Assembly (NCBI GenBank): GCA_904063045.1
Contig: CAJFCJ010000010.1
Location: 620,001-684,000 of the forward strand
From: Dimorphilus gyrociliatus
Taxonomy: Eukaryota > Annelida > Polychaeta > Dinophilidae
Length of the DNA: 64,000 nucleotides
Reading direction: 5' to 3'
The translations under genes and the position numbers were made by a program. Each line of letters opens with the position of its first letter. Position 1 is the stretch's first letter. This document shows, in pieces, positions 61,352-64,000 of the stretch. Below the pieces are notes generated by a model. The model worked only from the letters and a program-made list of their open reading frames with translations. It was not told the origin of the DNA and ran no database searches.

Positions 61352-63349
61352 ATCTCATGATCTTCTTTCGACAAAGTTTTCAAGCCGAATAAAAAAAATC
61401 ATATATATATATATCTATATATATTTATAGAACAAGTGTCAGAGAGAATTAATACGGGACTTGAATAGGCCAAGCACTGCCCATTTATCGACGCCCTTCT
61501 ATCGTTCAATGGCTGATTCTGGAATGTGAATCAGAACGTCAATGAAGAGGTCGTTTATAACCGCCTATTTTTCCAAAGGCAATTTCCTCTTATCAAGTTT
61601 CTTTCTTTTATTTCTTTCTAAGATACGGTCGATATAATTTATAAGGGGACGAATAGCGACAGGCTTTCAACACTCGTTACTGGTTATTTAGCACCTGAGT
61701 AATGTGATAAGGTAACTAGTTGTAAATAAGGTTTAATCGTGCAAAAATAAATAAATACATATATTTGATATATGAAAAAGAGATTTTTTTCTACTTTTCT
61801 CAAGTTCTACCACCTTTTGTTAAAACGGGATAATTTATTACTCGATCAAATAGTATTAGGATCGATCTGGCCGAGCTCTTTGTTATTTATCTAAAATTTC
61901 TCTACCGTTTAGTTAAATCCTTAAATAGGCCTATACTTAAAATAGTTATAAACACAATACTTAGAGAAGAGAAGAGAGAAAAAATAATAAAAAGGGGCTA
62001 ATAGCAAAGTCCAAAAAGGAATGTTCTTATTGTTAGGGATATTGAGAAATGCGAGGAAGAATTGAAGGAGTGATTTGCTATTATTATTATAATTTTCTTT
62101 TAGTCTTTCTCTTTCTCCCTTTCTTTCTCTTGTTTAGCTGTTATATGTATATTGTTTTTCATAATAAATTCGCAATAGTTTCTAATTTATTAATTATATA
62201 TGTTAATTGAATAAATGGAATTCATTTATTCTTTTATTCAATTGCTTCTTTTGTTCTTTCAAATGTTTCTCCTATACTAACCTTCGAGTTCTATAATAAT
62301 CTAAACACCATTAATTTGTATAAAAGAAAAAAAAAGAAGGAAAAAAAAAACGACTATTTTAAATTTCTTAAAAGAGGGTTCTAATCGTTAGAGAGGTTCC
62401 CTAATTAGACGTCAATCAAATCTCAAGGTTGATTAAGTTTTTTGGTCCTGGACTATGATGGGCTTTTTCTTTCGTTCTTTCTTCCTTCGCTTTACATTAT
62501 TATAATTCTTTTTTTTTTTGATGGAAGGAGGAACTTGGTCATTTAAATTACTTGAATAATAGAAGCGTAAAAATAATAAACTTAAACATATTAAAGCGGT
62601 ACAAATGTTGTTTTTCTTTCTTAGACGTTTAACAAAGCGTTACTCTATTTAGCTTTTGGATAAGAAACTATAAAAGAAATGTATTATTCCAAGTATTTTA
62701 TTATTATGACTTGTCTATTTATTGTTATTATCTGATTATTATTTTTTTATATAGATATTTTATAATTATAACCAATCCTTTAAACTGTCACAAGAAGCTA
62801 TTAATTTCTCGTCTATCAACATTTTGCCTTTTATTAATTTAGTTACGCTTATTGACGTTCGTCTTACATAATCCGCTATTTTTGATAATGAATGATGTCA
62901 CCTATTCAATTTTCTTGTTCATCAAAGAAAAGAAGGCAAATGAATAATATTCGAGGCGCCATCTATAATTTCTTTAAGAGTAAGAAAACGATATAAACTC
63001 TAAGAATTATTTGTTGGTACTTTTTCATTATAAAACTGTTATTTCATTATTTTACAAAAATATTTAGCTAATTAGCATATGCATAAGTTAGAGTGATTGA
63101 AATTGTAAAATATTTGAAAATAAGATCAAGAAACTAAGTATACATTCAAGCCGATATTTTTGTAAATAGATTTTGGAATACAATCAGTTTACCTTTTATA
63201 TTTTTACACCAGGTGCAAAAAAATCTGGTAACAACAGGATATATAAACACACAGATATATTAATAAAAAATAAAGAAGTAATGGATAATGTATGGAAAAA
63301 AGAATATCCATCACTCTATAGACAAAGAAATATATTTTCAATACGACAT
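61352..63349. other. Intergenic or intronic region
   Basis: No exon recognised. Contains AT repeats near 61402-61430, a TAGGCCTA palindrome at 61925-61934, TC-rich tracts near 62105-62132 and poly-A/T tracts. It could be an intron if the two flanking small minus-strand frames belong to one gene. Confidence 0.5.
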
Positions 63350-63568
63350 TTAGATAGATACCTTCTCATTGGTTTTTTGAATAGGCGTCCTTTTATCTTG
63401 TACTTTTTTTAATCTTTGTTCCCTTAGAAATTTGGATTCTTTTCCCTTTTCGAAGGACAATATCTTCCTGTTGGAATCAATTGAATATCCGGTCTTATTA
63501 AACATATTTAACGAAATGCTCCTCCTCCTCCCCTTCTTCTTTTTCATCAAATGAATTTCGGACGACAT
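63350..63568 (-). CDS. Small basic protein or exon with SKFLRE motif (hypothetical)
   Basis: A 72-codon frame, strongly basic: KKKKGRRRS near the start and ESKFLREQRLKKVQDKR near the end. No known domain is seen. A possible donor (AAG|GTATCT, exon end about 63360) suggests the frame may be a first coding exon. Its SKFLRE motif matches the frame 2 kb downstream on the same strand. Either two tandem paralogues or exons of one gene are possible. Confidence 0.4.
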   Translation of the reverse strand: MSSEIHLMKKKKGRRRSISLNMFNKTGYSIDSNRKILSFEKGKESKFLREQRLKKVQDKRTPIQKTNEKVSI

Positions 63569-64000
63569 GATAAGATACTAAATGAAATGTTTGAAAAATA
63601 TAAAGAATTGTCTATGTATTCCATTCGAGTGCTGATAATAAATATTTACTTACGATGCTTCAAGAGCGATGATAGTTATTTAATTTATAAATTTAAATTG
63701 AACGATTAATAATAAAAAGTTTTTAAACTTGTGATTAAAATATTCAAGCTCGTCTCGTCTGCCGACTGTTTAGTCAATCATTTTTTGAAAGTGGAAGAAG
63801 ACTGACTATATCTTTTCGCATTTATACAAACATAGTTGCTAAAACAAGCTATTAGCCAGTCTTTAATATAAAAAATGATTATTTATTCAACCTAGTAGCC
63901 TTTTCATATTAAAAACTTATATCTCTAAGGTATAATTAATAACATCGAGTTTAAGTTTATGTTTTCAATAATTAAATTTTTTTTTTATTATAAACTTTGA
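63569..64000. other. Right edge, nothing recognised
   Basis: AT-rich sequence with poly-T tracts and no coding exon, RNA gene or repeat identified. It may hold the promoter of the small minus-strand frame. Confidence 0.5.

Noticed and set aside
1-64000. Search for transposase, reverse transcriptase, CRISPR arrays and long terminal repeats
   Set aside because: No frame with such motifs and no spaced direct repeats were seen. Repeats in the window are microsatellites and the short palindromic elements listed.

Overview
The window is AT-rich nuclear DNA of a bilaterian invertebrate. Nearly every protein gene is split by short GT-AG introns, often 50-120 bp. An innexin, a cation-type Cys-loop receptor, an LRR/Ig transmembrane protein and a GCNA with an HMG-type tail rule out bacteria, fungi and plants. 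An innexin of this type and the compact intron style suggest a small-genome spiralian such as an annelid or relative, but this is inference and no species is claimed. No rRNA, tRNA, CRISPR array or transposase/reverse-transcriptase gene was recognised.

Layout. 1-3.1 kb: gene-free, less AT-rich, with several perfect palindromes around TAGGCCTA. 3.1-10.3 kb (-): a complete 14-exon GLYR1/NP60 gene. Its 3.9-kb intron holds an intronless LRR-Ig transmembrane gene on the opposite strand. 11.1-13.3 kb (+): GCNA, divergent from GLYR1. 15.4-20.1 kb (-): a six-exon nicotinic-type receptor subunit with a separate signal-peptide exon and a 31-nt micro-exon. 22.3-22.9 kb (+): MRNIP-like zinc-ribbon gene. 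23-29.4 kb: gene desert with a hairpin-rich GC island and microsatellites. 29.4-37.2 kb (+): a seven-exon gene for a ten-finger C2H2 protein with long introns. 41.9-43.0 kb (+): LHFPL-like tetraspan. 43-48.8 kb: desert. 48.8-50.3 kb (+): ten-exon TMBIM/Lifeguard gene. 52.4-52.9 kb (+): small Cys-rich protein. 53.5-54.7 kb (+): intronless innexin. 54.7-57.9 kb (-): 13-exon CNBD2-like gene, tail to tail with the innexin. 60.9-63.6 kb (-): two small basic reading frames that share an SKFLRE motif.

Exon chains were built by hand: reading frame and family conservation had to agree across each GT/AG junction, and all complete chains sum to a multiple of three. The genes do not form one pathway. Themes that recur are chromatin and genome maintenance (GLYR1, GCNA, MRNIP, the zinc-finger protein) and membrane signalling (receptor, innexin, LHFPL, TMBIM, LRR-Ig). 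Two genome-level signals stand out. Many genes have a strong 3' splice acceptor 0-54 nt before the start codon without a visible upstream coding exon (5'-UTR introns or spliced-leader trans-splicing). A recurring TATACAGTATA/TATACTGTATA element is scattered through non-coding DNA, mainly after 23 kb.
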